Positions 47,977-59,398 are shown, numbered from the stretch's first letter. The stretch is DNA of 64,000 nt from Microthyrium microscopicum (GCA_010405405.1 MU004230.1:2129744-2193743), one strand, 5' to 3'. Program-made: numbers and translations. Notes: a model not told the origin generated them from the letters alone.

Positions 47977-50213
47977 ATGACGGCTCAAATAGCTGAGGCC
48001 AGAAAAGCTCTGGTTCTCTACGGCTCTGAGACTGGCAACGCACAGGATATTGCAGAAGAGCTAGGGCGGATATGTGAGCGTTTGCGATTTGCGACATCCG
48101 TTTGCGAGCTAGACAGTATCGATATTGTATGTTCCGTGAAATCATGTCTATGCTTGCCGGGTATGAGCCCAGACAACTCTTTGCGATGAATACACTTGAA
48201 AATAACATACTGACCAATAGTAGAGGCACCTGCCACGATATAAAATTGTGCTTTTCGTAGTTTCAACCACTGGTCAAGGTGAGCTGCCTATAAATTCTCG
48301 GAAGTTCTGGAAAGTTATACGCAGCGCCCGACTCCCTCCTGGTTGCTTGAAGACAGTGAGATTCTCTTCCTTTGGACTCGGTGACAGTTCCTACCCAAAG
48401 TACGCCAAATTGCACGGTATATATGTAATGAGCCGACACTAATTTCAGCGCAAGGTTCAACTGGGCTCATAGGAAACTTTATAATCGTCTAGTACAACTG
48501 GGTGCTCATGCAATATGTAATCGTGGAGAGTCCGATGAACAATTCCCTGATGGGTAGGTCTTCCTTGCGTACAATGCCGTTGAAATATGATGTACCAAAT
48601 TTGTGTAGTACAATGAATCTAATGGTTCTGCTCTAGAATTGATGGTACATTTGTCCCTTGGTCTGTTGAACTACGAAAGCGACTGCTCGAAGAATATCCC
48701 CTCCCTGATAGCGTGGAACCAATACCCGATTATATTCCAATCGAGCCCAAATGGACGCTTGACTTCGTGGATACAGACGCTGCTTCTCGTGAAACCAGCG
48801 CGTTACTGCCTCGCAATGGCGCCGGGACTGGCATCCAGGATCTTCCAACAACAGACTTGATCACAATACCAAATTCTCTGACTGCAACTATCGTTGCCAA
48901 TACTCGGATAACAGCGGCTTCTCACTTTCAAGACACTCGTCATATTATTCTCACGATACCTGGAAAGCATGACTATCCTCCTGGAGCCACAGCGACCATC
49001 TATCCGAAGAACTTTCCTTCTGATGTCTCTGACTTTCTTTCTCTCATGCACTGGAACGATATTGCCGACAACCCCATCCAATTTGTTGCATCAACACCAG
49101 AAGCTGCTAGAGAATCTCGACCACCACTTGCTCCTTCGATTCTCCTTACGCTTCGGTCACTCCTGACCAGCCATCTAGACATCATGGCCATTCCCCGTCG
49201 CTCCTTCTTCGGCCAACTTCAACAATACACCACCGATGAAATGCACCTAGAGAGACTTCAAGAATTTACCTCTCCAGAACTGATAGACGAATTGTATGAT
49301 TATACCACCCGTCCACGCCGCTCCATCCTTGAAGCAATCTCAGACTTTCCCTCCGTCCGCCTGCCATGGCAGAAAATATGCAGCGTCATCCCTATGATGC
49401 GTGGCAGACAATTCAGCATTGCCAGTGGCGGCCCACTTAAACATCCGTCCAGTCTGCAAACCATGCCAGCATCTCTTCCGATTCCTTGTGGATCCGCACT
49501 GGAGGCCACTGACTCAGAACCGGTCAATACACCTGCAGAGCCGACCGAAACACGCATCGATCTGCTTATAGCCATCGTCCGCTACCGAACCATCATCAAG
49601 CGTATTCGTAATGGTGTAGCAACACGATATATCGCCACTCTTCAGCCTGGCACACAGATCAGCATCACTTTGCAAGATGGCGGTCTCGGTATCAAGCGTG
49701 ATGGAAACCGTCTACCAGTAGTAATGGTCGCACCTGGCACAGGGGTCGCGCCCATGCGGGCACTGGCATGGGAGCGCTATCTACATACAAGCAGTGCGAT
49801 CAATGTGCAGGACTTGTTATTTTTCGGTTGTCGAAATAAGAGTCTGGACGAATACTTTGGCCACGAATGGAGTAATCTAGGCGTGGAAATGCTAGGGGCA
49901 TATTCCAGAGACCAGGTAAGTTCGCAGTCACACGCACAGTCATATTATCATTTGCAGCTCATTCACATATTCATAGCGTGAGAAGGTATATGTGCAAGAC
50001 ATGATCCGTCAGCAGTCAGCGCGAGTATTTTCACTGCTTGCTGAGCGTGGTGGTATCGTGTTTGTGTGTGGTAGCTCTGGGCGCATGCCGCAGGCTGTCC
50101 GACAAGCTTTGACGGATGTGTTTGTGAAAGAGGGAGCGATGGTCATTGAGGATGCGGAGGAGTTTTTGAAGAGGCTGGAGAAGGAGGGCAGATATCTACA
50201 GGAGACGTGGTAA
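47977..50213 (+). CDS. TAH18: NADPH-dependent diflavin oxidoreductase TAH18 (NDOR1)
   Basis: Five exons (47977-48126, 48224-48399, 48455-48553, 48637-49915, 49977-50213) give 646 aa. The introns are 97, 55, 83 and 61 nt. The flavodoxin (FMN) domain begins 'ALVLYGSETGNAQDIAEELG' and includes 'VVSTTGQGELP' and 'FGLGDSSYPKFNWAHRKL'. The FAD-binding part has 'RGRQFSIAS' and the NADPH part 'VVMVAPGTGVAPMRALAWER', 'LLFFGCRN' and, at the end, 'VFVCGSSGRMPQAVRQAL'. TAH18 passes electrons from NADPH to Dre2 in cytosolic Fe-S protein assembly. Splicing of exon 3 restores the conserved YPKFNWAHRK, which fixes the acceptor. The start is ATG 47977; an upstream in-frame TTG was not used. Confidence 0.95.
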
Positions 50214-50614
50214 ATTCATTGGGAACTGCTTTTGGTAAATCGCAAAGTTTGTTCCTCTGAAGCTTGGTCCGATTCACTGCTGACCGTTCAGTTCGTTGTC
50301 AGTTAACAATCTACTAGCCAATACATGACCGGATATATCACCTCTCATTGTAACTCTTCCAGTAATCTGATGGCTTATCCTATCTCATGGCCAGTAAAAT
50401 CATCCACTATAACAAACAGGAATCACATCACACATTGTGAAAAAGGTACAAGTCCGATACAATAAAAGGCTGAATATCACAAAACTCTGCAAACCTACCG
50501 TCCGTCCATATACACCTGGTCGTCAGCTCCAACAGAAGTATTCAATCGAGGCCAACAAATATCACCAACAGTCCTATCCGAGCATAGCAATCACTCATAA
50601 GTTAAATCCAAGCC
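50214..50614. other. Intergenic between TAH18 and the tandem array
   Basis: Noncoding sequence with weak similarity near 50515-50580 to the leaders of the two downstream copies (AGCTCCAACAGAA..., AATCGAGGCCAAC). It is taken as the 5' flank of array copy 1. Confidence 0.35.
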
Positions 50615-51603
50615 ATGACAGCCATGGAATACATAAGGAGGCGCAACCCTTTCAGATCAATCACGCCAAACCTACCACAACACGAAGACGAGTACAGTCG
50701 CCGGCGATCCAACAGCTTAAATCTCAACACTTCCAATAAGGCTGGTCCTTATCATAAGCAACCACATTTCAATCCACAATACATCAAAATCGAGATCAAC
50801 CCAAGACGACGTAAGCAGCAACTGAAAGTGAAAGTCCCAACAACTCATACTGACCATATTCGCCAGACATTCCACCTCCCCGACAATCAACAATCATGTG
50901 GCTCAAGAGATTTTTTTGTGGTATTCACAAGTATATTCTCAAAGCTATATGGCGCAATCCAGCCCGAGTTTGCACCGTCTTGATGATCGCCCTCGCGATC
51001 GCCAACCTAGTCATGATATTGGTGAAATATCTCAAGATCACAGGCAATACAGCAAATGAACGGCTTGATGATCCATTCTTCTGGATTTTCATTGGAACAA
51101 TAACAGGCTTGCAGTGTCTTGCGGGGTGCATTCTGTCTTTAATGTATAATATCAAGCACAAGAAGGCTAGCAAACCAGCTGGTGGCAAACGTGATGATGC
51201 AGTGGAGGAAGCAAGAGATGACCTCAACGGAGGCGGTATAGGGGGGGTTACGAGGGAAGAACCTAGAGATGTGGTCTATGGAGGTGGCTCAGCTAGACTC
51301 GATGGAGCTAACACGGGTGGAATCGCACCACCTGCATACAATGAAGATGGCAAGGATTCATTCGAGTCGGAGGATCCTAGAGATTCCAGAGATTCTAGGC
51401 ATGGAGACGGCACAGGTGAATTCGAGAGGGAGGAAGCTAAAGAGTCTTTCAATGGAGGTGGCACAGGTGCATTCAATGGAGGTGGCATGGGTGGATTCCA
51501 GGGGGAGGAAGTCAGAAGTAGCATGGGCGGATTCCAGAGGGAGGAAGTCAGAGGTGGCAAGGAGTTCTTTGATGAGACGAGATACAGGTCGGAGCTACCT
51601 TGA
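50615..51603 (+). CDS. Two-helix membrane protein with repetitive tail, array copy 1 (hypothetical)
   Basis: Two exons (50615-50810, 50867-51603) give 310 aa; the intron is 56 nt, with a CTGAC-like branch site. Exon 1 begins MTAMEYIRRRNPFR and carries the array motif SRRRSNSLNL...NKAGPY. After the splice, exon 2 has two hydrophobic segments at about residues 87-110 (VCTVLMIALAIANLVMILV) and 122-145 (FFWIFIGTITGLQCLAGCILSL). A basic stop-transfer stretch (KHKKASK) and a hydrophilic tail follow, built from Gly-Gly-Gly and Phe-(N/Q)-Gly-Gly/Glu-Glu units. No family is recognised. It is the only copy of the three in which the frame through both exons is intact, so it is the likely functional member. 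Function is unknown. Confidence 0.65.
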
Positions 51604-52192
51604 TTGATTGTGGTAGAAACTCGCGGGATACCAAAGTGCGCTTGTCCAAATTGTATTTCTTGGAATTATTGTAATAAGGCCCTGTGCATGCGCTTGTTAT
51701 ATGAGCAAATTTTGAAAAACAAGTTGCCCGAACCGTCTCCGGTATAACAGTAAACTGGTTAGTATGTTAATTCAGTGATCACGATAGCATGTCCATATGG
51801 ATGGAATGGTTATAGGGCGATGGCCTTCATCCATACCTGTTTTTGAGACTATCTAGCAAAGATGACACAAGAGATGGTTCTAAGATACATCATACAAGTC
51901 ATAAATATGGTATACATTTCAACGTATGGAGGCGCCCCATGGGAAAAGGCTTGATCGAGTGACGAGAGGATTTATCTGCACAATCAGAATATTCTATGGC
52001 TGTATTAGGTAATGAGATAGTAATGGCCCCGTCATGCAATCGTTTGTTGGCTCAACCAACACCCTGCAATCAAAGCCAACAGCTATCACTTCTACAACCC
52101 GTTGGTTACAAGATTCACCCAGACTATAGACTCAAACCGAAGGCCCAAACGATGTTCGTAGATGACTTTATAAAGACGCGTATTCCTTTCAG
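51604..52192. other. Spacer between array copies 1 and 2
   Basis: Noncoding. From about 52095 it shares leader blocks with copy 3, including CACCCAGACTATAG at 52116-52129 (repeated at 53351-53364), followed in both by CTCAAAC after one differing base. Confidence 0.5.
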
Positions 52193-52699
52193 ATGCCACA
52201 CTCCTACACTCCACAACAAGAAGACGAACTTAGTCGACGAAAAAGCAACAGTATCAATCTCAGCAATCCAAATAAGGCCGGACCTTATTACACTCCACCA
52301 CCAGATTCCAAGTCACAAGACATTAACGTCCACATCAAACCCCAAATACGTAAGTACTACCAGGAGATTAGGTCACGAAGAAGCGTACTGACTGTACTGG
52401 TTGACCGGCTAGGCTTACAACCTCATTAGCGGTCAACAATCATGGGCTGCTCCTGTACCGATTTCTCCAAAGCTCATAACACCCGACCAATTCGAGCCCT
52501 GGCCTTTTACCTTTTAGGCCTGAATCTTCTCGCATTCGGTCTTCTTTCCTTCAACCTTGGCAGTGCCTACATTGCTCAAGTCAAAGCTGGCGCGGCGACA
52601 ATCTGGGCCAAAGATACTGCAACTGCCGCCGTGGCAATCTTTTGGTCGATAGTCGTTGTCATCGTTCTCTTCTACGTTGAATACAAGAAGAAAGTTTGA
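52193..52699 (+). pseudogene. Two-helix membrane protein, array copy 2 (stop codon between exons)
   Basis: Exon 1 (52193-52349) starts MPHSYTPQQEDELSRRKSNS and holds the array motif with NKAGPYY. The homologous intron (52350-52412, GTAAGT...CTAG) is 63 nt without stops. Exon 2 then reads LQPH followed by an in-frame TAG at 52427-52429, 12 nt before an ATG at 52442. At the same place copy 3 reads CAA, so the stop is probably a mutation. The ATG opens an intact 85-aa frame (52442-52699) with two hydrophobic segments (LAFYLLGLNLLAFGLLSF and AIFWSIVVVIVLFYVEYKKK). This part could still be made alone by internal initiation, or the full protein by readthrough. I cannot tell which, and a silent copy is simplest. 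Confidence 0.55.
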
Positions 52700-53421
52700 G
52701 CACATGGAGGTCGCCCCGTGAGGTGGAAACGATGTAGGTAGCCTAGCAAATTGGACATTGGCTTCGGGAGATTGGTGTGGCGCGTGTTTGGTCGATCCTT
52801 TGTGGAGTGTGAGAAGACTGAAGCGCGAGTGCTTATGATGGCACCGAATTCGAAGGTGTGAGGAGGGGGAGATATGCTGGCAATATCTAGTAGTGATTGT
52901 CGTATGAAGCGTTCTCAAATAACATAAAGGTGGGCGGAAAATCATGTTGCTTATTGAAGTCCTAGTCTAGTCCGATCACAGAAGGACGAGCGAGTAGTTG
53001 CAAATGTGTTATTTTCTTCCAAATTGATAATGGTCTTTTGGTGATATTCAAACCCTTGTCTTTTTGAATGCATAGTGAGCATTTTCTCTATATCCCATGT
53101 TATCTATCGCGCCATAGCCCGGATGACTCTTATTCATATGTAAAGAAAATTTGGCGTATACAGTCATTACTCGCTTCATGGAGAAATAGGAATCCAGTGA
53201 CGAGATGCGTTCCGACCGCGATATAGATCTCTCGAATCAAAGAACACGATGATAAAACTCCCATCTACACTGTCCGTTGCCTCAATCAAAAGCGATCAAT
53301 CGAAGCCAACGGCTAGAGCATCACATCTCAGACTTGTTGGTCTCAAAAGTCACCCAGACTATAGCCTCAAACGATCTTCACGGTCAATTATATTAGAAGA
53401 CGCTATCCCATTAGATCCGAT
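52700..53421. other. Spacer between array copies 2 and 3
   Basis: Noncoding. The end (about 53290-53420) is the duplicated leader of copy 3, including AATCAAAAGCGATCAATCGA and the CACCCAGACTATAG block. Confidence 0.5.
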
Positions 53422-53896
53422 ACACTAACTCTACATCATCAAGACAAACACAGTCAACAAAGACGCAATAGTATCAATCTGAATAAGGCCGGACCTTAAT
53501 ATACACACCGAATTTCCAAGTCACAAGATAGTAACGTTCTCATCAACACACAACAACGTATGTGCTAAACGGAGATTAAATAATGGAGATATACATGAAT
53601 ACTTACTGTATTGTCCAGGTATACAATCTCATCAACGATTCAAGATCATGGTTTGCACAGACATGAGAGAAAACAAAGTCGCGACCATGTACACCATCAT
53701 ATTGTTGATTTTCTTGGTCAACTTCACTCTTATTGTGATCAGAACACACAAACTGGTCAAACACGGAATTATTCCAGCAGATGGTCCTGTGCTTTGGATA
53801 TGTATGTCTATTAGCTGGGTCGCAATACTCTTCCTCAGCTGCGGGATGTCGGTAGTACACCACAAGGAAATGGAACGAGCAGGGTCCCCAGTTTGA
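53422..53896 (+). pseudogene. Two-helix membrane protein, array copy 3 (decayed exon 1)
   Basis: The exon 1 remnant (about 53422-53558) still shows RRNSINLNKAGP. It lacks the start ATG of copy 2, has a 9-nt deletion, and hits a TAA just after GGACCT where copy 2 has TAT. The intron (53559-53618, GTATGT...CCAG) is intact, and exon 2 (53619-53896) is open in the homologous phase: IQSHQRFKIMVCTDM. Its own ATG at 53648 opens an 82-aa frame with two hydrophobic segments (TIILLIFLVNFTLIVI and VLWICMSISWVAILFLSC). The membrane part therefore remains open while the leader is broken. A short protein from ATG 53648 is possible. Confidence 0.5.
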
Positions 53897-55008
53897 GAAC
53901 ATTCTGCGAACTTGATCTTGTGGACATGATTTGGATTGAAGAGATGTTGGTATGGCTGCGAAGATGAGTCAGTTTGTGTCTAATTTCGAAAACGATGTCT
54001 GGTTACATCCTTGTTCATTTCTCGTCATATTCGAGGCTTGCATGACTGTATGAATGCCGGGCGTAGCTTTTGATTCAGATAAAATGGGATGAAAAACCTC
54101 TCTTGTTATTTACTGACTGATAGCAAGTTCATTGACGTTTTGTGGATAGTAGAAACGTACCCAGGCATTCTCTATTGATACTTATCCGTGCTACTATTCT
54201 TGATCAGTCGAGTGGTTTTGATGCAGGTTGTAGTCAATTCATACAGTTGTCAGTAAATGAAATCGCCGTTGAAGAAAGTGGTATCATGGCACATGGCAAT
54301 GTCGATCCGCAAGTCTAGACCAAACAAGCGAACCATTTTCTGCATGGAACACCTCACAGAGCTCTAGAAGAAGTTGTTGGACGAACCAGAAATCAGATTC
54401 TGCAAAGGTAGTAAATTTTAGTCAACCAGGTGGGTGTGCTTGCAGCAACACTTTGCTTTTTCTCCCACATTTCGGGCGACGCGATGCATGGTACGCCTCC
54501 TACCTCTGGTGTGCATTCTGAGCTTCAGGGTCAGACTTTCTGATTTTATTTTTGAGCCTTCCAGCTTGCGTGCTAATTGGCTGAATAACTAGCGGGGCTA
54601 GGCTTTTCAACTATTGCGTGCAGCCGTCACGTGAACTTCTCTCAGCTAGCTGTTTGATTGGCTGAAATTAAGTTTAGAAAATAAAGTCCAAAAGCTGGCC
54701 CCTGAAGCTCAGAATGCACACCAGAGGTACTAAAACCACTCACGCCCCGCTCCATCGACAGAGAATTTTCTTTCTCCTCTTTGTCTACAACTTTGACTTC
54801 TTGTCTATCCAATTTATCCTCCGCGAGCGACTTCAGAGCTTTGCGCGCGCGTTGTTACATAAAGCTCTTCTTCATCGATATCAAAGTATTCTTTTGCGCC
54901 ACCAAACACCAACCCCCGCCAAACAGGGCCTAACGATCTTCAAGCAATCCTTGCAACCAATTATCGATCATCTGAGCCTTGTGCTTGAGCATTTCAGCCT
55001 TGCCGACC
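53897..55008. promoter_or_regulatory. Intergenic and 5' region of the transporter gene
   Basis: 1.1 kb upstream of the SLC35F-like gene. It includes the 229-bp inverted-repeat structure at 54501-54729, two ATTGGCTGAA boxes (CCAAT type) inside it, and a CT-rich leader after 54740. Confidence 0.4.
54501..54729. repeat. 30-bp perfect inverted repeat (hairpin or MITE-like)
   Basis: Bases 54501-54530 are the exact reverse complement of 54700-54729, separated by 169 bp. The left arm begins TACCTCTGGTGTGCATTC. The loop contains two copies of ATTGGCTGAA and a CACGTGA box (around 54630). No target-site duplication is evident next to the arms. It is either a short inverted-repeat transposon or a hairpin-forming control region just before the transporter leader. 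Confidence 0.75.
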
Positions 55009-56291
55009 ATGTCTTCTACCATCGCGCCCACTCGGGAGACCGAGCAGCGGAAGGAAGCCGATTATGAGGTTTCAAAGAGCGCTGGAATTGCCTCTGAAGA
55101 ATCTCGTGTGTCGGATGAAGAGGCTGCTGTACCAGCTAATTCAAGATATATGGATACAGCTCGCAGTTGGCTTGGATATGTTAAGACTAAGCAGTTTTGG
55201 ACAGTTCTTCTTTTTGGGTCCGTATATCGTCCGACATCTCTGAGACCCGTCGCTGATTAGAGGCAGACAAATTCTTTCTCTTTGCATCGTGGGAACCAAT
55301 ACTTTGTCGACCGAGCTGAACTTGGCCAACTCCAACATTCCTGCTTTTCAATCCTTTTTCTGCTATGTGTTACTTTGTGTAGTTTGGACTCCAATCACTC
55401 TGTACAAGTATGGCTTCAAGGGATGGGGCAAAATGTTCGTTGAGCACGGCTGGAAGTGTAAGTGTTCTAACATCTATGCTCATACCAGTCGCTAACATAA
55501 CACTAGATCTCATTCTCTCATTCTTTGATGTAGAAGGAAACTACTTCACCGTCCTTGGTTTCAAGTACACCAACGTGCTATCAGCCCAGCTCATCAACTT
55601 CTGGGCCATCGTCGCCGTAGTCATCCTCTCGTTTCTCTTCCTCCACGTCCGCTACCGACCAATGGCCATCGCCGGTATCTTCGTCTGCGTAGCTGGAATG
55701 GGGATCCTAATCGGCTCCGACAAAATCACCCACGCCAACGACTTCCCCGCCGAAAATGCACTCAAGGGCGATCTTTTCTGTCTTCTCGGCGCCACCTTCT
55801 ACGGCTTCTCCAACACTTTCCAGGAATTCCTAGTTTCCAAGCGCCCAATGTACGAAGTTATCGGCATGCTTTCATTCTGGGGCATCATCATCAACGGCAC
55901 ACAAGCTGCCATCTTTGATCGCACTTCCTTCCAGCAGGCACAGTGGTCTCCTGCTGTGTACGGATATCTTGCTGGTTTCGACATTATCCTATTTATCTTC
56001 TACTCCATTTGCCCTATTGTTTTCCGCATGGGCTCCGCTGCTTTCCTGAACATTTCGCTGTTGACTGGAAACTTTTGGGGCGCTATTATCGGCATCCACG
56101 TTTTTGGCATCAGTGTGCACTGGATGTACCCCATTGCATTTGTGCTTATCCTCGTGGGTTTGACTGTGTATTTCTTGTGGGATAGCCCGATGGGTGATTC
56201 CCAGAAGCCATGGTTGGGCGAGGAACAGGAGCGTGGCGTTGATGGAGTGGGAACTGCTCGACGTCGGGTTGAGCATCAAGTCGTAATTTAG
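55009..56291 (+). CDS. SLC35F-type drug/metabolite transporter (DUF914)
   Basis: Three exons (55009-55217, 55267-55457, 55507-56291) give 394 aa. Both introns are 49 nt. The first uses an unusual GTCCGT donor, but only this choice restores LLFGQILSLCIVGTNTLS. About ten hydrophobic helices follow: 'SFFCYVLLCVVWTPITLY', 'INFWAIVAVVILSFLFL', 'MAIAGIFVCVAGMGILIGSD', 'LFCLLGATFYGFSNTFQEFL' and so on. The 'VEGNYFTVLGFKYTNVLSAQLINFW' stretch marks the SLC35F1/F2/F6 branch of the DMT superfamily. A hydrophilic acidic N-terminus and a short charged C-terminus are expected on the cytosolic side. The substrate is unknown in fungi. Confidence 0.93.
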
Positions 56292-56554
56292 CGACTGTCA
56301 TACACATGACCCGTAATACCGTACACACTCTGGGTGCAGGACAGATTATACCTATTGTTAATGATGTCAAATAGTACAGGCAATGTAATACATGCCCAGC
56401 TACCCATCATCGATGGGAGTTGACAGTAATCAAAATGTATTTCATCAAAAAAAACATTTCGTAATCCAAAAAGAGTATGCACATTTCTCTGCTAAGCAAT
56501 CGCTGTACACCAATGCTGCCACTAGGGGAACTTTTCCAAGCATATTTTGCCTGT

Positions 56555-57495
56555 CTACTGAGGTTTCCTAGCAATACCACGTAGTCGAACATACCCGATA
56601 TACTCGCTTCCATCCTCTCTCGTCACAGTCCCTGAGAGCAGGCCAACAGCGTGGTTTATGACACCATCACGTTTGCTCTCGTCGATCGAATCTAAGATAC
56701 CAGCACCAAAGAGGCGTAGCCAGCCTTCTATACCTTGGCCTTCCACCAGCTTCGTTGGCCGATATTCCAACTCAATCTTTTCCACTTTGAATCCGGCCTG
56801 CACACGAACAATTATTAGTCTGGACGCAGAATGGTTACGGAGGATAATATGACGTACCTTTTCTAATCTAGCGCTTGCCCACGCCTCCGAAGCAAAGTAC
56901 CATGGAATCAATTCCCGCGCCGCATCAACACTCAGTCCAGCAACATGCACAAGGGAAGCGATGAACGCAGTAACAGTCTCTGCAACGTTACCGGCACCAC
57001 CACATTCAAACACAAAGACTCCGCCAGGCTTCAGCGCATCATAAGCACCGCGAAAGACACCGTCTCGAGTCTCCGGATTGCGCAGGATCCAGTGCATTGC
57101 AGCGTTACTAAACACCTTGTCATAAGAGCCCGGCTGGACGAAAGACTTGCCATCTTCGGGCAGACGGGAACAATCGGCAATGCCAAATGTCGCGTTGGTG
57201 ATGTTCTTCTTGGCTGCCTCGTCTTTGGCGGTTTGTATCATGGACGCTGAGAAGTCAAGCCCGACGATGGATGAGCAGCTGCTGGCGAGATCTAGTGTGA
57301 GGACGCCATCGCCACAGCCGATGTCGAGAATCTTGTCGGATGGTTTCGCGTCTAGATACTGGACGACTTTTGTTGCGAGTTTTGGAACGAATGAGGCTGA
57401 GGCTTGATAGGTCTGTACAGGTTAGATTGAGAAAGCAGAAGAATTGAGAATACGCTCACATTTGAGGACCAGTGATCTTTATTTGCTGAAGCCAT
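56555..57495 (-). CDS. Class I SAM-dependent methyltransferase
   Basis: Three exons (57495-57460, 57412-56858, 56797-56555) give 277 aa. The introns are 47 and 60 nt. The 60-nt intron (GTACGT...GCAG) contains no stop and is a multiple of three, so it looks coding; removing it restores LEKAGFKVEKIELEY. The SAM-binding motif I is 'KILDIGCGDGVLTLDL' (about residues 38-53). Motif II-like 'FSNAAMHWI' and 'ALKPGGVFVFECGG' follow. This pattern resembles trans-aconitate/malonyl-type small-molecule methyltransferases. The substrate cannot be named. It lies on the same strand as PFA4, whose stop is 264 bp upstream. Confidence 0.92.
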
Positions 57496-57758
57496 GGTAT
57501 CTTTTCGTTTATGGGTTGATTGTTTTGTTGTGGTACACCTTTCAGGGGATTTATAAACAAATGAGCTGTAAGGCTGGCACCGAAGTCGGCAAGATCCAGA
57601 CCAGCGATGTCGGAAGATTGTTATTTTCAGCCTTGCTCCTTTTTATATTGAACACAGCTGTTCAGGATTTTGAATAGTATACCTGTACATTACTCTTCGT
57701 ATAACTCCGGTATCGTTGTATAGATCCAATAATTTGGTCGCGATGTCGGACTGTCGAA

Positions 57759-59398
57759 TCATTTCGTTTTTGCCTCCTGTCTACGACGTCTGAGTAATTC
57801 TGCCAGAGAGATTTCATCCTCATCGTAGAACTCTGCTTCTTCATCTACTCCAAAGTCTTGCAGACGTTCTCCTTCTGTGTTTCTCCATGCTTCTTCTCCT
57901 TCTCCGTCACCGTCTATGAACAGGTCTGGATTCGATGTGTCATTGGATTTGAGTGCCTCCGCATCATACCGCTTATGGAAAGGCTGGCGACGTTTCACAA
58001 GAGGCGTAGGTGAAGAGTCAGTCCCTCCAGCAGGTACAGTCGTGGGTGGAACGGAGAGACTGTAGCTGGTAGCATTACTCGAGGAACGTGTTCGGCCATA
58101 GGATGCATTCCATCGTTTGAGATCTTCCGCTTGTCGTTTTCGAAATTCTCGTCGTGTAGTAAACTCGTCGTCCGAATCACGATTACAGCCGTTGTCCTCG
58201 TAGTTTCTCGCCAGGCGTGGGATCCGATCCGGATCAGGTGGTGGCCATCCAATGGCTGGGTCTGATCTGAATTAGGATTCTTTACTTGAAAAGATTGCTT
58301 TCTGCATCACCTTCAAAGCCATTTGTCTCATAGTCCAATCCACTTTCCAACGTTGGCGTGGCTGAGAATGGCCAAAACCAGGCGAGTGCCTATAGACGTT
58401 AATTGAAATCGCTTGCATTGATGAACAATATCTTACATTCCACGTGCCCATGCCTTGACTGATATTTGCCCAAATGCCAATGTCATAGGGGAACTCTTGT
58501 CGTTTTATTCTAACCTTCATGCCATCTGGTCCATCAAGGAATCCGCCACTCGCTCTGGCCCGTCGAAGAAGTGTTTCATGTCTCTCAACCTCCCACTCTT
58601 CAATCGTCGTAACATTCCAAAGCAAAGTCCACGTGGTCCTCAGAATTAGAATTGAAAGCGCAAGAAGACATAAGGTGTTTGTTATTGAAAGTACAAACAA
58701 ATGGCCCAATTGTGTAGCGCTTGGCCCATGATACTATGGTATATGTTAGTAAATTACAAAGTGTAGCTCGGATATCTTCAGAAAAGAATCACGAATCATT
58801 GGGCTGGCGTACCATTGGCATATTCCGTCGAGCCCAAAGATGAGCTATCCGAATGAATAGAAAATATTCTAGCTGCGCCATAGCAAGAACTGAAGATGCC
58901 ACAAAACGAAAGAAGTGTGGAAAAGTTCTATGCGAGACGCAATTGCCCGTCCACGGACAGTGGTGATCCATCTTTGGTATACAACTATGCCAACGAATCA
59001 GTTGCTGCATCGACCCTCAGTCCATCGACACAGAGTACTCACCGCTTGCATTTTCTACAATGATGTGACCTCGGTGGTTTTCTACTATCACAAATCCGAC
59101 ACCACCGCTGTCGTCTTGCTACTTTTTCAGCATTGGAGCTATCCGGACTTGTCGCATCCCCATTTCCAGGCTCTTTCTCTTCATTCCCAAGTTTCGGGAT
59201 ACGCCCTGGGTCTGTCACGACCGTACGCACATAACAGATTAGTAAGAAAGCGATATTGGCATTGAACGCGATGAATTCGTTGTGACTAAGGGGCCGTGGA
59301 TCCAGGTGTTTGAACAGGTATTGAGAAGGGAACGCCAAGAAGCAGATGAGAAGGGACACGAAAGGAACGGCTAGCGATGCAAGTTCAAAAGAACCCAT
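57759..59398 (-). CDS. PFA4: DHHC palmitoyltransferase PFA4
   Basis: Five exons (59398-59043, 58984-58813, 58733-58437, 58389-58311, 58261-57759) give 468 aa. The introns are 58, 79, 47 and 49 nt. Two membrane helices lie in the first 70 residues. The Cys-rich domain is 'RWCRICDSRKPPRSHHCRKC' then CKRCIPKMDHHCPWTGNC, with the catalytic DHHC at residues 125-128. Two further helices follow (about 138-160 and 180-205). The tail has 'GWPPPDPDRIPRL' and ends in an acidic then Arg-rich stretch, EISLAELLRRRRQ, as in fungal PFA4. By yeast knowledge PFA4 palmitoylates chitin synthase Chs3 and amino-acid permeases in the ER. Intron 4 was placed by the need to skip an in-frame TAA and restore NGFEDPAIGW. 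Confidence 0.93.
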
